Shown: positions 1-8,308 of the stretch, piece after piece
How positions within the stretch are numbered: the stretch's first letter is position 1
How the letters are laid out: every line of letters starts with the position of its first letter
The notes under the pieces: model-generated
Databases searched by the model: none
What the model saw: only the letters and a program-made list of their open reading frames with translations
Told to the model about the DNA's origin: nothing
Position numbers and translations under genes: made by a program
Assembly: GCA_002840765.1 (NCBI GenBank)
Contig: PHCE01000003.1
Span: forward strand, 1 to 64,000
Direction of reading: 5' to 3'
Source of the DNA: Betaproteobacteria bacterium HGW-Betaproteobacteria-7
GTDB lineage: Bacteria; Pseudomonadota; Gammaproteobacteria; Burkholderiales; Rhodocyclaceae
Length of the DNA stretch: 64,000 bases

Positions 1-144
1 GATGTCAAAGCGGAAGTTTTCTGAAACCGCTTCACGGCCGGAGAAGCGTTCGACGAGCAGTGCCGCTTCCGGCAACGCCGTCTTCAGTTCAAGCAGGCGG
101 GCATGCTGCGAGAGGAAGGCGGCGAAGAGGGAGGGGAGAGACAT
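1..144 (-). CDS. vgrG: VgrG-like type VI secretion tip protein, N-terminal fragment
   Basis: Only the first 48 codons lie in the window; the gene runs off the left edge. The reverse-strand reading has the VgrG N-terminal pattern, with short segments ELKTALPEAALLVERFSG and EAVSENFRFDI (the GREAVS..FxFDI signature of the first beta domain). VgrG proteins form the trimeric spike at the tip of the type VI secretion tube and carry effectors. No other T6SS gene is visible, so this could be part of a full locus or an orphan vgrG island. The start ATG is at 142-144. The upstream ribosome binding site is weak. Confidence 0.8.
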   Translation of the reverse strand, partial: MSLPSLFAAFLSQHARLLELKTALPEAALLVERFSGREAVSENFRFDI

Positions 145-409
145 CACTGCACCTTGCCATGCGAAATGGATGGCGATTGTAGTATGACGATGGCAAGTGT
201 GCCAAGGGGCTTGGCCGAATAATGCAGCTGAGCGATTCTGTTTGCATGGAGCGGAGCCTATCGAGGCCGGATGAGGGAACACCCCAGAGCAATTCAGCGG
301 TCAATTTGATCCTACCTGCCGGCAACGGGAATGGCTTACCAGCGTCACGTTGCTGTAACGCGTCCTGCATAAGATTTCGGGTCCGATCTGCAACCTACGG
401 AAAGTCCCC
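145..409. other. intergenic region between divergent vgrG and gspG
   Basis: This gap of 265 bases separates two divergently transcribed genes and must hold both promoters. I see no convincing ORF, tRNA or strong hairpin, and no -35/-10 pair with good spacing that I would defend. Confidence 0.5.
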
Positions 410-850
410 GTGCCACTTCTCCCGTTCCGTCGTTCCGTCGCCCGCTTTCGCCAGTTCGGCTTCACGCTGCTCGAATTGCTGGTCGTCATGGTCATCATCG
501 GCTTGCTCGCCGGTTATGTCGGACCGAAATATTTTTCCCAGATCGGCAAGTCGGAGGTCAAGGCTGTGCGGGCGCAGATCGACGCCCTGGAAAAAGCCCT
601 CGATCAGTATCGCCTGGATGTCGGTCGCTATCCGACCAGCGAACAGGGACTGGCGGCGCTGAACAAGCGGCCGGCCGGCGAAAGCCGCTGGCAGGGCCCC
701 TACCTGCGCAAGGATGTGCCGAACGACCCGTGGGGCGGCGCCTACCAGTACCGCTCGCCCGGCGAAAACGGCGACTTCGACCTCTTCTCCTTCGGCAAGG
801 ACGGTCGCGCCGGTGGCGAGGGCGATGCTGCCGACATCACCAACTGGTGA
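410..850 (+). CDS. gspG: type II secretion major pseudopilin GspG
   Basis: This 146-residue protein has a class III (prepilin) signal. A short basic leader ends in G, followed by FTLLELLVVMVIIGLLAG, with the conserved Glu at +5 of the mature protein. The C-terminal half has the GspG features YPTSEQGLAAL, WGGAYQY and the acidic calcium-site region near DLFSFGKDG. GspG polymerises into the periplasmic pseudopilus of a type II secretion system. The GTG start at 410 has ACGGAAAG just upstream and gives the right leader length. It heads a tightly packed seven-gene cluster. No GspH/I/J/K minor pseudopilins or PilD peptidase are nearby, so those must be encoded elsewhere. Confidence 0.9.
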   Translation: MPLLPFRRSVARFRQFGFTLLELLVVMVIIGLLAGYVGPKYFSQIGKSEVKAVRAQIDALEKALDQYRLDVGRYPTSEQGLAALNKRPAGESRWQGPYLRKDVPNDPWGGAYQYRSPGENGDFDLFSFGKDGRAGGEGDAADITNW

Positions 851-861
851 GCGCGCCCGGC

Positions 862-2043
862 ATGGAATTCGAGGTGACGGCGATCTTTCCCGGGCAGGGG
901 GTGACGCGCCTGCGCGTCGCCGCCGCTTCGGTCGAAGCCCTGGCCGAATCACCGGTCCTGCGCGATGCCGTCGTCGTCTCCAGCCGCCAGCTCGGTGGCC
1001 GGCGCAGCCGACGCCGCGGCGTCTTTCCGCTGCCGCTGTTCACCCGCCAGTTGCTGGCCCTGCAGCGCGCCGGCCTGACCGTCTTCGAAGGCCTGGAAAC
1101 CCTGGCCGCCCAGGACAGCGATCCGCTCACCGCCGAGGTGCTGGAGGCCTTGCTCGGCCACCTGCGCGAGGGCTTGTCGTTGTCGGCGGCGCTGCAGCGT
1201 CATCCCGAGGCCTTTCCCGATCTCTACGTGGCGACCGTCCGGGCCAGCGAGCGGACCGGCGACCTGAGCGAAGCACTCGAGCGCTACCTCGTTTTCCACG
1301 AGAAACTGGCCGAACTGAAGAAGAAGATTGTCAGTGCCGCCATCTATCCCTTGCTGCTCATTGCCATCGGCGGTCTGGTGACCCTCTTTCTGCTCGGCTA
1401 TGTCGTGCCGCGCTTCGCCCTGGTCTTCGCCGACAGCGGCCGCGAACCGGAAGGCCTGTCGAGCCTGCTCTTCGCCTGGGGCGGCTTCATCAACGAGCAC
1501 GCTGGCGGTCTCGCCATCGCCAGTCTGCTGGCCGTCGCCGGTCTGGTCGTCATCGCTTCAATGCCGGCCGTGCGCGCCGCCGCCGCCCGGGCCGTGTGGC
1601 GGCTACCGGCGCTGGGCAAGCATATCCGTCTGGTGTACCTGGCCCGCTTCTACCGCACTACCGGCATGCTGCTGCGCGCCGGTATTCCCTTGAAAACCGC
1701 GCTCGGCATGATTGCCGAGATCCTGCCGGTGGCGCTGCGTGCAGGGCTGGCCCGCAGTGTCGCCGATATCGAGCAGGGGCGCAGCTTCTCCCAGGCCGCC
1801 GAGGCCGGCGGACTGACCACGCAAGTGGCCCTGCGCATGATCGCGGTCGGCGAACGGAGCGGTCAGCTGGGCGAGATGCTGGAGTCAGTCGCCGGTTTCT
1901 ACGACGAAGAAATCAACCGCCTGGTCGATACCTTTACCCGACTGTTCGAGCCGCTGCTGATGACGGTGATCGGCGGTGTCATCGGCGGCATCGTGCTCTT
2001 GCTCTACATGCCGATCTTCGAACTGGCCGGCAATTTCCAGTAG
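862..2043 (+). CDS. gspF: type II secretion / type IV pilus inner-membrane platform protein GspF
   Basis: The 393-residue product has two tandem T2SSF domains. Each contains a helical cytoplasmic bundle (FPLPLFTRQLLALQRAGL near residue 55 and the matching FYRTTGMLLRAGIPL in the second half), and three transmembrane segments include the C-terminal LLMTVIGGVIGGIVLLLYMP. GspF is the polytopic membrane core that couples the ATPase to pseudopilus assembly. I chose the ATG at 862. An in-frame GTG at 847 would overlap the gspG stop by four bases and is a real alternative. It is transcribed with gspG and gspE. Confidence 0.9.
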   Translation: MEFEVTAIFPGQGVTRLRVAAASVEALAESPVLRDAVVVSSRQLGGRRSRRRGVFPLPLFTRQLLALQRAGLTVFEGLETLAAQDSDPLTAEVLEALLGHLREGLSLSAALQRHPEAFPDLYVATVRASERTGDLSEALERYLVFHEKLAELKKKIVSAAIYPLLLIAIGGLVTLFLLGYVVPRFALVFADSGREPEGLSSLLFAWGGFINEHAGGLAIASLLAVAGLVVIASMPAVRAAAARAVWRLPALGKHIRLVYLARFYRTTGMLLRAGIPLKTALGMIAEILPVALRAGLARSVADIEQGRSFSQAAEAGGLTTQVALRMIAVGERSGQLGEMLESVAGFYDEEINRLVDTFTRLFEPLLMTVIGGVIGGIVLLLYMPIFELAGNFQ

Positions 2044-2050
2044 GGGCGCC

Positions 2051-3736
2051 ATGAACTCACCAATCGAACGACTCCCCGATCTGCAGCAAGCCGCCGCCAA
2101 TCTCGTTGCTGAGGGCCATGGCCTGCCGGCCGTCGCCGCCGCCTTGCAGCAGGCGCACGGCCTCGACGAGGAGGTCGCCCATGCCGCCGCGGCCATTCCC
2201 TTCGGCCTGCAGGCCATTCGTCTCGAGGCCCTGGCGCCGGATGCTCTGGTCCGCTCGCTGGCGCCGTTCGCCGAATTTGTCCGCCGCCAGGTGTTGCTGC
2301 TCGAGCACGATGACGGCTATCTGGTGGTTGCCCCCGATCCTTTCTCGCTGGCCCTGCGCGACTGGCTGGAAGGCATCGTGCCCTCCGGTCGCCGCATGCT
2401 CTGGCGCCCGGCGCCGGCCAGCGTGGTGGCGGCTTATCTGGCGCGCGAGGAATCGCATGTGCGCGCCCTCGACGGCAGCATCGGCGGCGAAGGCGGTACT
2501 CAGGCCACCGGTCATGTGGCTGAGGACCTGTCGTTGCAACGAATTTCCGAGGATGGCAGCACCGTTGTCCGCCTCGTCCGCTCGACCCTGCACGACGGGC
2601 TCAAGGCGGGCGCCTCGGACATCCACATCGAGGCCCATGCCCGCGGCCTGGCCATCAAGTACCGCATCGACGGCGTCCTCAACTATGCCGGCTCGATCGA
2701 CGGCCAGGAGAATGCCGAGCAGGTGGTGTCGCGCATCAAGGTCTTGTCCGAACTCGACATCGCCGAACGCCGGGTGCCGCAGGACGGGCGCTTCAAGGTC
2801 AATTGGCAGGGCCGCGAGGTCGACATCCGGGTGTCGGTGATGCCCAGCATCTGGGGCGAGGACGCCGTGCTGCGCGTGCTCGACAAGCAGGCGCTGACCG
2901 ATCACCTCGATGGCTTGCGCCTCGATGCCATGGGCTTCGATGCCGACACCATGAGCCGTATCCGCCGCCTGGCCGCCGAGCCTTACGGCATGGTCCTGGT
3001 CACCGGGCCGACCGGCAGCGGCAAGACGACCACGCTGTACGCGGCGCTCTCCGAAATCAATCGCGGCGAGGACAAGATCGTCACCATCGAGGATCCCGTC
3101 GAATACCAGTTGTCCGGGGTTCTGCAGATTCCCGTCAATGAGAAGAAGGGGCTGACCTTCGCCCGCGGCCTGCGCTCCATCCTGCGCCACGACCCGGACA
3201 AGATCATGGTCGGCGAAATCCGCGATGCCGAGACGGCGCAGATCGCCGTGCAGGCTGCGTTGACCGGTCACCTCGTGTTTACCACCGTGCATGCCAACAA
3301 CGTCTTCGACGTCATCGGCCGCTTTTTGCACATGGAAGTCGATCCCTACAACCTGGTCTCGGCGCTCAATGGCGTTGTCGCCCAGCGCCTGATCCGCACC
3401 CTGTGCCCGGCCTGTGCCCGGCCGGTGCAGCCGACTGCCGAGGCCTTGAGCGATGCCGACATTGCGCCGGCCGCCGCGGCCAACTGGCAGTTCCGCCAGG
3501 CGGTGGGTTGCGGCACCTGCCGGGGTACCGGTTACAAGGGGCGGCGTGCCATCGCCGAACTGCTTGTACTCAATGACGAAATCCGCGAGCTGATCATTGG
3601 CCGGGCGCCGATCCGCCAGCTCAAGGAGGCCGCCCGCCGCGGCGGCACCCGCTCGCTGCGCGAAAGTGCGCTCGATCTCGTGCGCGATGGCATTACCAGT
3701 CTGGAGGAAGCGAACCGTGTCACTTTCGTGGCTTGA
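2051..3736 (+). CDS. gspE: type II secretion / pilus assembly ATPase GspE
   Basis: This 561-residue hexameric assembly ATPase has a Walker A motif GPTGSGKTT near residue 319, an Asp-box/Walker B region around GEIRDAETAQIA, and a tetracysteine zinc element made of CPAC (near 451) and CGTC (near 486). The N-terminal 150 residues are divergent and do not show the RLGxxL pattern of MshEN domains. The enzyme powers pseudopilus extension from the cytoplasmic face through GspF and the GspL-like protein. It starts eight bases after gspF and overlaps the next gene. Confidence 0.93.
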   Translation: MNSPIERLPDLQQAAANLVAEGHGLPAVAAALQQAHGLDEEVAHAAAAIPFGLQAIRLEALAPDALVRSLAPFAEFVRRQVLLLEHDDGYLVVAPDPFSLALRDWLEGIVPSGRRMLWRPAPASVVAAYLAREESHVRALDGSIGGEGGTQATGHVAEDLSLQRISEDGSTVVRLVRSTLHDGLKAGASDIHIEAHARGLAIKYRIDGVLNYAGSIDGQENAEQVVSRIKVLSELDIAERRVPQDGRFKVNWQGREVDIRVSVMPSIWGEDAVLRVLDKQALTDHLDGLRLDAMGFDADTMSRIRRLAAEPYGMVLVTGPTGSGKTTTLYAALSEINRGEDKIVTIEDPVEYQLSGVLQIPVNEKKGLTFARGLRSILRHDPDKIMVGEIRDAETAQIAVQAALTGHLVFTTVHANNVFDVIGRFLHMEVDPYNLVSALNGVVAQRLIRTLCPACARPVQPTAEALSDADIAPAAAANWQFRQAVGCGTCRGTGYKGRRAIAELLVLNDEIRELIIGRAPIRQLKEAARRGGTRSLRESALDLVRDGITSLEEANRVTFVA

Positions 3737-4463
3737 TCAACTGGTCCTGCTCGTGCATCCGCGGCAGGTCGTGCTGGAGCATTTTCCCTGGCGTCGCGAA
3801 CGCTCGCGTCAGCAGGCCGAAGTGGCGCTGCCAACGGCCGGCCAGACGGAATGGCAGCCCGCCCTTGACGCCGCTGCCGAGCTCCTCGCCAATGCCCCGG
3901 GCGGCGCCGCGCTGCGCATTGTCGTTGCCGATGCGCTGGTGCGCTACGCGCTGCTGCCGTGGAACGAAACCCTGCTCGGCCGCAAGGATCGCCAGGCTAT
4001 GGCGCTTGCTCTGCTGCGCAGCAGCCTGGGGGAAAAGGCCGGCACCCTGGAAATTGCCGTCGACGACCCGCGTTTCGGGCAGAACGGTGTAGCGGCCGGA
4101 ATTGAGCGCGAACTGCTCGATGGCCTGCGGCGGATCGCCAAGGGGCGCCACCAGCGCCTGGGCAGCATCCGGCCTCGGCTGCTGGCGGAACTCGCCGCCC
4201 GCCGCCAGCAGCTCGGCGACGGCTGGTTCGCCTGCGTTGACGACGACTGGATCAGCCTGCTCGGCCTGGTTGGCGGATCGCCGGTGCGCCTGCGCAACCA
4301 CCGGGCGACGCCGGCCGAACTGGCTGGCCTGCTGGCCGCCGAAGCGGCGGCGATCGCCGGGCGCCGTGTCGACATCATCGGCCAGGCCGGGGTCTCGCCG
4401 CCCGGCGCTGCCTGGGATGTCCGCCAACAAGACTTTCGCCTGTGCGGAGCCGCCGGTGCGTGA
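3717..4463 (+). CDS. GspL/PilM-like cytoplasmic assembly-platform protein
   Basis: The protein has 248 residues, is soluble, and has no transmembrane helix. The start is GTG at 3717, overlapping the end of gspE by 20 bases, with a good TGGAGGAAG site upstream. The sequence is poorly conserved. The call rests mainly on position, between the ATPase and two single-helix proteins, and on a weak resemblance to actin-like PilM or the cytoplasmic half of GspL. In canonical T2SS, GspL has a membrane helix and periplasmic domain. Here that part appears to be a separate gene (4456-4983), as in PilM/PilN of type IV pili. Confidence 0.6.
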   Translation: MSLSWLDQLVLLVHPRQVVLEHFPWRRERSRQQAEVALPTAGQTEWQPALDAAAELLANAPGGAALRIVVADALVRYALLPWNETLLGRKDRQAMALALLRSSLGEKAGTLEIAVDDPRFGQNGVAAGIERELLDGLRRIAKGRHQRLGSIRPRLLAELAARRQQLGDGWFACVDDDWISLLGLVGGSPVRLRNHRATPAELAGLLAAEAAAIAGRRVDIIGQAGVSPPGAAWDVRQQDFRLCGAAGA

Positions 4464-4983
4464 TCCTGGACTGGATTTTCAGCCGCGTCGGCCCAGCTTG
4501 CTGGTCGGCGTCCTGCTGCTTGCTGCGGTCGTCCTCGGGGCCGATGCCGGGCTTGAGTACATGCGTCTCGGTGAGGCGCTGGGCGAAGCCGAAAGTCGCC
4601 TGGCTCAAAGCGAACGGCGGCTTGAGCGCCTGCGCGCCAGCGAGCGCCAGGAGCAGCCCGAACAATTGCTCAACACGGAAGAAAAACGCTCCCTGCAGTT
4701 GGCCGTGTCGGCAATTGCCGTCGATTGGGAGGGATTGTATCGGCGCATCGATGCCGCCAGCGGCGAGGAGGTCAGCCTGCTTGCCGTCAGCCCCAACCTG
4801 GCTGGCAGCGCCGTCCATATCAGCGGCGAGGCGCGCGACATGAAGGCGGCCCTGGCTTTCGTCGAATCCCTGCGCCAATCCCCCCTGGCTCGAGTCGTCC
4901 TGGTTTCCCACCAGATTCGCCAGAGCGATCCGCAACGTCCGGTTTTTTTCGAGATTTCCGCCGCATGGTCTCCCGCTTCCTGA
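4456..4983 (+). CDS. PilN/GspL-C-like bitopic membrane protein
   Basis: This 175-residue protein has one N-terminal membrane helix (LLVGVLLLAAVVLGADAG, about residues 14-31), then a coiled coil rich in Glu, Arg and Leu (about 35-75), and a small ferredoxin-like periplasmic domain. This is the PilN architecture. The GTG start overlaps the previous gene by eight bases, and the gene overlaps the next by 19, so translation is probably coupled. It should pair with the PilO-like protein to span the periplasm. Identification is by topology and position. Confidence 0.65.
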   Translation: MRDPGLDFQPRRPSLLVGVLLLAAVVLGADAGLEYMRLGEALGEAESRLAQSERRLERLRASERQEQPEQLLNTEEKRSLQLAVSAIAVDWEGLYRRIDAASGEEVSLLAVSPNLAGSAVHISGEARDMKAALAFVESLRQSPLARVVLVSHQIRQSDPQRPVFFEISAAWSPAS

Positions 4984-5534
4984 AGGCGGCGCCGCTGCGG
5001 CTGCGCTTCGCCCTTGCCAACCTGCGGCCGCTGCCCCTGCTCGCCTTGCTTCTGGTGCTGGCCGTCGGCGTCTGCCAGGTGGTGCTCATGCCCAGCCGCG
5101 AGCGGGCGCTTGCCGAGGCCGAGGAAAGCCTGACGCAGAGCGAACGCGCCGTGCGCCGCCAGCAGATCGCCCGCCAGGAACAGGCCGCATCGCCGGCCGA
5201 GGCCCGGCAACGGCTGCTCGACCGTTTTCCCGGCGAGCAGGGGCTGAATGCCGAGCTGGGACGTGTGCTGGAGCTGGCCGGCACGCACGGGCTGACTCTG
5301 CCCGAGGGCGAATATCGTCTGGTTGCCGGTAAGGACGGCCTGTTCGACCGTTACGTACTGAACCTGCCAGTCAGTGGTGGCTATCAGGCCATTCGCGGCT
5401 ACGCCCGCGCCATCCGCCAGGAGTTTCCCGAAATGGCCATCGACGACCTGACCATCCGCCGGCCCAACATTGGTGCCGGTCGGGTTGATGCGCAGTTGCG
5501 CCTGATCCTGTTCGGGCGGAAAGGCGGAGCATGA
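4965..5534 (+). CDS. PilO/GspM-like bitopic membrane protein
   Basis: The 189-residue product has a single N-terminal helix (PLPLLALLLVLAVGVCQVVL, about residues 22-41), a coiled coil (ERALAEAEESLTQSERAVRR region), then a periplasmic domain with LPVSGGYQAIRGYARAIRQE, which looks like the PilO/GspM ferredoxin-like fold. It likely forms heterodimers with the PilN-like protein encoded just upstream. The stop overlaps the next start as ATGA. Function is inferred from architecture and operon position. Confidence 0.65.
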   Translation: MVSRFLKAAPLRLRFALANLRPLPLLALLLVLAVGVCQVVLMPSRERALAEAEESLTQSERAVRRQQIARQEQAASPAEARQRLLDRFPGEQGLNAELGRVLELAGTHGLTLPEGEYRLVAGKDGLFDRYVLNLPVSGGYQAIRGYARAIRQEFPEMAIDDLTIRRPNIGAGRVDAQLRLILFGRKGGA

Positions 5535-6022
5535 ATCCCACTCCGCGCCAACGCTGGATAGTGCTCGGCGGGCTGCTGCTGGCGACCCTGGCGGCCGGCA
5601 TGATGATCGAGGAAGAAGCCGCCGATGAGCCGGAGCCGCGCCGCCCGCGCAGCGAACGGCCGGCTGCGCCAACGGCCGGCGCGCTGCCGCCCGCTCCCGT
5701 CGCGGCGCAGCCCCTGCCACCGACAGCTGATGCAGCACCCTTGCCCGATCCGTTCCGCTCCCACAGCTGGTACATCGCCCCGCCGCCGCCACCGCCGGCG
5801 CAACCAGTCGCGCCGCCGCTGCCCTTCAGCTATCTCGGCAAGGTCATCGAGGATAAGGAAATCCGCGTCTTTCTTGCTTATCAGGGCCGCCACCTGATTG
5901 CCCGTCAGGGCGACAAGCTCGATCGCAACTACGTGGTCGAAGCCATCGAAGGCAACCGGATGCGCATTCGCTATCTGCCCCTGAACGAAGAGCAGGAACT
6001 GGCGATCGGCGGCGAGAGTTGA
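5531..6022 (+). CDS. GspC/PilP-like proline-rich inner-membrane protein
   Basis: This protein of 163 residues has an N-terminal membrane helix (WIVLGGLLLATLAAGMMI), a long Pro/Ala-rich linker (about residues 35-100, including a run of prolines), and a small C-terminal beta domain with FSYLGKVIEDKEIRVFLAY and RQGDKL. Domains of this type (HR domain of GspC, PilP) contact the outer-membrane secretin. No secretin gene follows in the window, so the partner is encoded elsewhere. It is the last gene of the cluster; about 90 bases separate it from the next gene. Confidence 0.65.
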   Translation: MNPTPRQRWIVLGGLLLATLAAGMMIEEEAADEPEPRRPRSERPAAPTAGALPPAPVAAQPLPPTADAAPLPDPFRSHSWYIAPPPPPPAQPVAPPLPFSYLGKVIEDKEIRVFLAYQGRHLIARQGDKLDRNYVVEAIEGNRMRIRYLPLNEEQELAIGGES

Positions 6023-6115
6023 GTGAGATCTTCTGGATGCGATCGTCATTGTTTCTTCACCGGCGGGTAACACGCTCCCGTTACATTGACAGTCCAGCCT
6101 ATCGGGAGAGTCACC

Positions 6116-6397
6116 ATGAAGCGTGAGGAAATGATTCGGCTCCTGGTGCTCGATCGCCTCGAGCACCGCGAGGACATGCGTCGCTACATGCACCTGCATC
6201 ATGTGCTGGAGAACGGATTCCGCGGATTCCGCAACCTGTCGGACGCCGAATTGCTTGCCGAAATACGGGCTCTCGGGCTTGACCGGCCTATCGATGAGGA
6301 GGATGGCGACCTTGCCGATGACGACTACGCCTTCGATTCCAGCTCGTTGGCCGGCTTCGGCCTGGCCATCGAGACGTTGGCCGACCGTCTTCGCTGA
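6116..6397 (+). CDS. small acidic protein of unknown function
   Basis: The ORF encodes 93 residues, predicted soluble, with no signal peptide. The N-terminal half is helical and rich in Arg, His and Met (region DRLEHREDMRRYMHLHHVLE), and the C-terminal half is strongly acidic (DEEDGDLADDDYAF). A clear GGGAGAG site precedes the ATG, and a strong terminator follows 20 bases after the stop, so it looks like a real short transcription unit. I do not recognise the family. Confidence 0.65.
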   Translation: MKREEMIRLLVLDRLEHREDMRRYMHLHHVLENGFRGFRNLSDAELLAEIRALGLDRPIDEEDGDLADDDYAFDSSSLAGFGLAIETLADRLR

Positions 6398-6416
6398 GCG
6401 TAAGGCGAGCAAACGA

Positions 6417-6446
6417 CGAAAGGCCCGCCAATTGGCGGGCCTTTCG
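6417..6446. terminator. bidirectional rho-independent terminator
   Basis: A perfect 30-base palindrome (arms cgaaaggcccgccaa and its complement) lies between two convergent genes. It is followed by a T-rich tail (TTTATT) on the plus strand and by an A/T tail on the other strand, so it can end both the small acidic gene and the PEP-CTERM gene. Confidence 0.85.
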
Positions 6447-6468
6447 TTTATTACTGCAGAAGCGCGAA

Positions 6469-7257
6469 TCAGCTGCGGCGGCGCAGGCTCATGGCGCCGA
6501 TCATGCCCAGGCCGGCCAGCATCATGGCCAGCGACTTGGGTTCCGGCACGGCGGCCAGGATCAGGTCGCCATCGGCGACATACAGCAGGTTGCCGGTAGT
6601 GCCGACGCCTTGCACGTTGTTGATCGTGCTGAGGAAGGTGGCATCGAACGGTGCACCCAGGCGCAGCGAAAAGGTGCTGTTGCCGCCGGCGATGGTGGCC
6701 GGAGAAAACACGCTGGTGTCGTAGCCGGTGACCGTCAGGTCAAGCATCGCACCGCCGAACTGCATGATGCCGCCGCCGACATAGCCGAGGCTGCCGCCGC
6801 CGCTGGTGATACTGCCTTCCATGATCTTCAAGCCGTCGGTAAAGCCACTGTCGGTGGCGAAGTCGCGATCCGGCGTGGTGTCCAGGTAGAGAGCGAAATT
6901 GCCGCTGTTGACGCCGAAGGTTTCACCAAAGGCATTGACCGAGGTACGGCTGCTGTTGAAGTCGGCGACGATGGTGAGTTCGTAATTGTTGGCAGCCAAG
7001 CCGGGGCTTTGTATCTGCAGGCCGTCAAGCAGGTGGGCGGTGACGGAGGACTGATAGTAGCCGCGGGCAGCGTTGGGGTTTAGCGGGTCGAGCAGCGGCT
7101 CGATCAGCAGGACGCCGGCCGAGGACAGGTCATAGGTGTTGAAGGGACCGACCGTCTCCAGACCGTAGTCGGCGGTGCCGATCCAGTTGGGGGCGGCCAG
7201 TGCCGGTGCGGCGGCGAGCGCGGCAACGGTGGCAAGGGCGAGGTGAGTGATTTTCAT
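6469..7257 (-). CDS. secreted PEP-CTERM protein
   Basis: This 262-residue protein has a Sec signal peptide ending at APALA and a C-terminal sorting tail: VPEP, a hydrophobic helix (LAMMLAGLGMIGAMSL) and RRRS. This is the exosortase substrate signal, presumably cleaved by the XrtB encoded at 25297-26214. The middle part is beta-rich, with many Gly, Thr, Asn and Asp residues. It resembles PepA-type flocculation PEP-CTERM proteins of Zoogloea, but I cannot confirm that subfamily. It is a single-gene unit ending at the 6417 terminator and is probably exported to the exopolysaccharide matrix. Confidence 0.85.
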   Translation of the reverse strand: MKITHLALATVAALAAAPALAAPNWIGTADYGLETVGPFNTYDLSSAGVLLIEPLLDPLNPNAARGYYQSSVTAHLLDGLQIQSPGLAANNYELTIVADFNSSRTSVNAFGETFGVNSGNFALYLDTTPDRDFATDSGFTDGLKIMEGSITSGGGSLGYVGGGIMQFGGAMLDLTVTGYDTSVFSPATIAGGNSTFSLRLGAPFDATFLSTINNVQGVGTTGNLLYVADGDLILAAVPEPKSLAMMLAGLGMIGAMSLRRRS

Positions 7258-7334
7258 GGCAGATCTCTTGGTTGTCGGGTTACGGGGCGGTGGCGGCGAC
7301 GGGGCGCCAGCCTCACCAGATTAAGCCCCCATTA

Positions 7335-7952
7335 TTAGAAAACCGTGATACCCGAATGGTTAATTGCTGAGCCGTTCGGCTCATGCCGCTGCCATGCTGG
7401 CTGTCCGGTGAACTTATGTCGGCTGGCGGCTTTGCCCGCCTGCCCTTGCAGGGTGGCCAGGTGGCGAAGCACGGCGGGAACGTAGGCCTGGGTTTCCGGA
7501 TAAGGGGGAATTCCGCCGTGGCGCGAGACGGCACCTTCGCCGGCGTTGTAGGCGGCGATTGCCAGATCTTTCCGGGCGGGAAAACGGTCGATCAGGAAGC
7601 GCAGATAGCGGGTGCCGGCCTGCAGGTTGGCCTGCGGATCACGGGGGTCGTCGGTGCCGAAGCGGCGGGCTGTGGCCGGCATCAGCTGCATCAGGCCGAT
7701 GGCGCCACGCGGCGAGACGGCATCTGCCCGGTAGCCCGACTCGATGGCGATCACGGCATGGACCAGGGCGGCATCGACACCCGCCTTATGGGCGGCGGCA
7801 GCGATCTCGGCGGCGTAGGGCTGGCTGGCCGTGGCCGGCGCCGTGGTGGTCAGCCGATAGGCGGGCGCATTGTCCAGTTGCAGGCGATAGGGCGAAGCCC
7901 AGGCGCTGCCCGTCAGCAACAGAGCGGCGCCGAGGGCTATCAGGTGCGGCAT
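7335..7952 (-). CDS. lytic transglycosylase, SLT domain
   Basis: The 205-residue exported protein has a signal peptide (LIALGAALLLTGSAWA) followed by an SLT (family 1) lytic transglycosylase domain: catalytic Glu in AVIAIESGYRADAVSPRG, then GLMQLMPATARRFG and the substrate-groove motif AAYNAGEGAV. It should cleave peptidoglycan glycan strands in the periplasm, making room for envelope-spanning machinery. Its start overlaps the end of the VanZ-like gene by 13 bases, so both are probably in the wcaJ transcript. Confidence 0.88.
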   Translation of the reverse strand: MPHLIALGAALLLTGSAWASPYRLQLDNAPAYRLTTTAPATASQPYAAEIAAAAHKAGVDAALVHAVIAIESGYRADAVSPRGAIGLMQLMPATARRFGTDDPRDPQANLQAGTRYLRFLIDRFPARKDLAIAAYNAGEGAVSRHGGIPPYPETQAYVPAVLRHLATLQGQAGKAASRHKFTGQPAWQRHEPNGSAINHSGITVF

Positions 7953-8308
7953 GCCGTCGCATTGCTCAAGCGGCGGGTTAGCAATGGCCAGATGAGCAGC
8001 CCGAGGGCGATGCCGGCCATATCGGCTGCGCCGTCTTCCCAGGAGGGATTCCGGCCCGGTACCCAGATCTGGTTCAGTTCGTCAGCGACGGCGATGCTCA
8101 GGCCGATGCCGATGATCACGGTCAGCGGCACGCGCGGCAGCATCAGGCGCAAGGCCAGGGTGAGCAGGGCGAAGACGCCGATGTGCGCCAGCTTGTCCCA
8201 GGGGGCGGCAACCAGTCCGGCCGAAGCTTCGGTGCTGCCGAAGCCAAAGAGCAGGGCGGCGATGCCACTGAGGATCACCATGCCGAGCAGGCGCGGCTCA
8301 ATAGGCAT
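7940..8308 (-). CDS. VanZ-like family membrane protein
   Basis: This 122-residue protein has about four transmembrane helices and the VanZ-family signature WDKLAHIGVFALLTL plus DELNQIWVPGRNPSWEDGAA(D). VanZ-like proteins are frequent next to PEP-CTERM/exopolysaccharide genes. Their biochemical role is unclear. It overlaps the 3' end of the sugar transferase gene upstream by 11 bases, so it is translated from the same mRNA. Confidence 0.82.
   Translation of the reverse strand: MPIEPRLLGMVILSGIAALLFGFGSTEASAGLVAAPWDKLAHIGVFALLTLALRLMLPRVPLTVIIGIGLSIAVADELNQIWVPGRNPSWEDGAADMAGIALGLLIWPLLTRRLSNATACRT

Noticed and set aside
714..2054. Long overlapping reading frame in another frame of gspF
   Set aside because: Arg/Pro/Ala-rich composition, no domain, and fully overlapped by the clear GspF frame; a shadow caused by high GC.
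2057..3331. Minus-strand reading frame of 424 codons opposite gspE
   Set aside because: Antisense of a conserved ATPase gene; the composition is shadow-like and there is no ribosome site.
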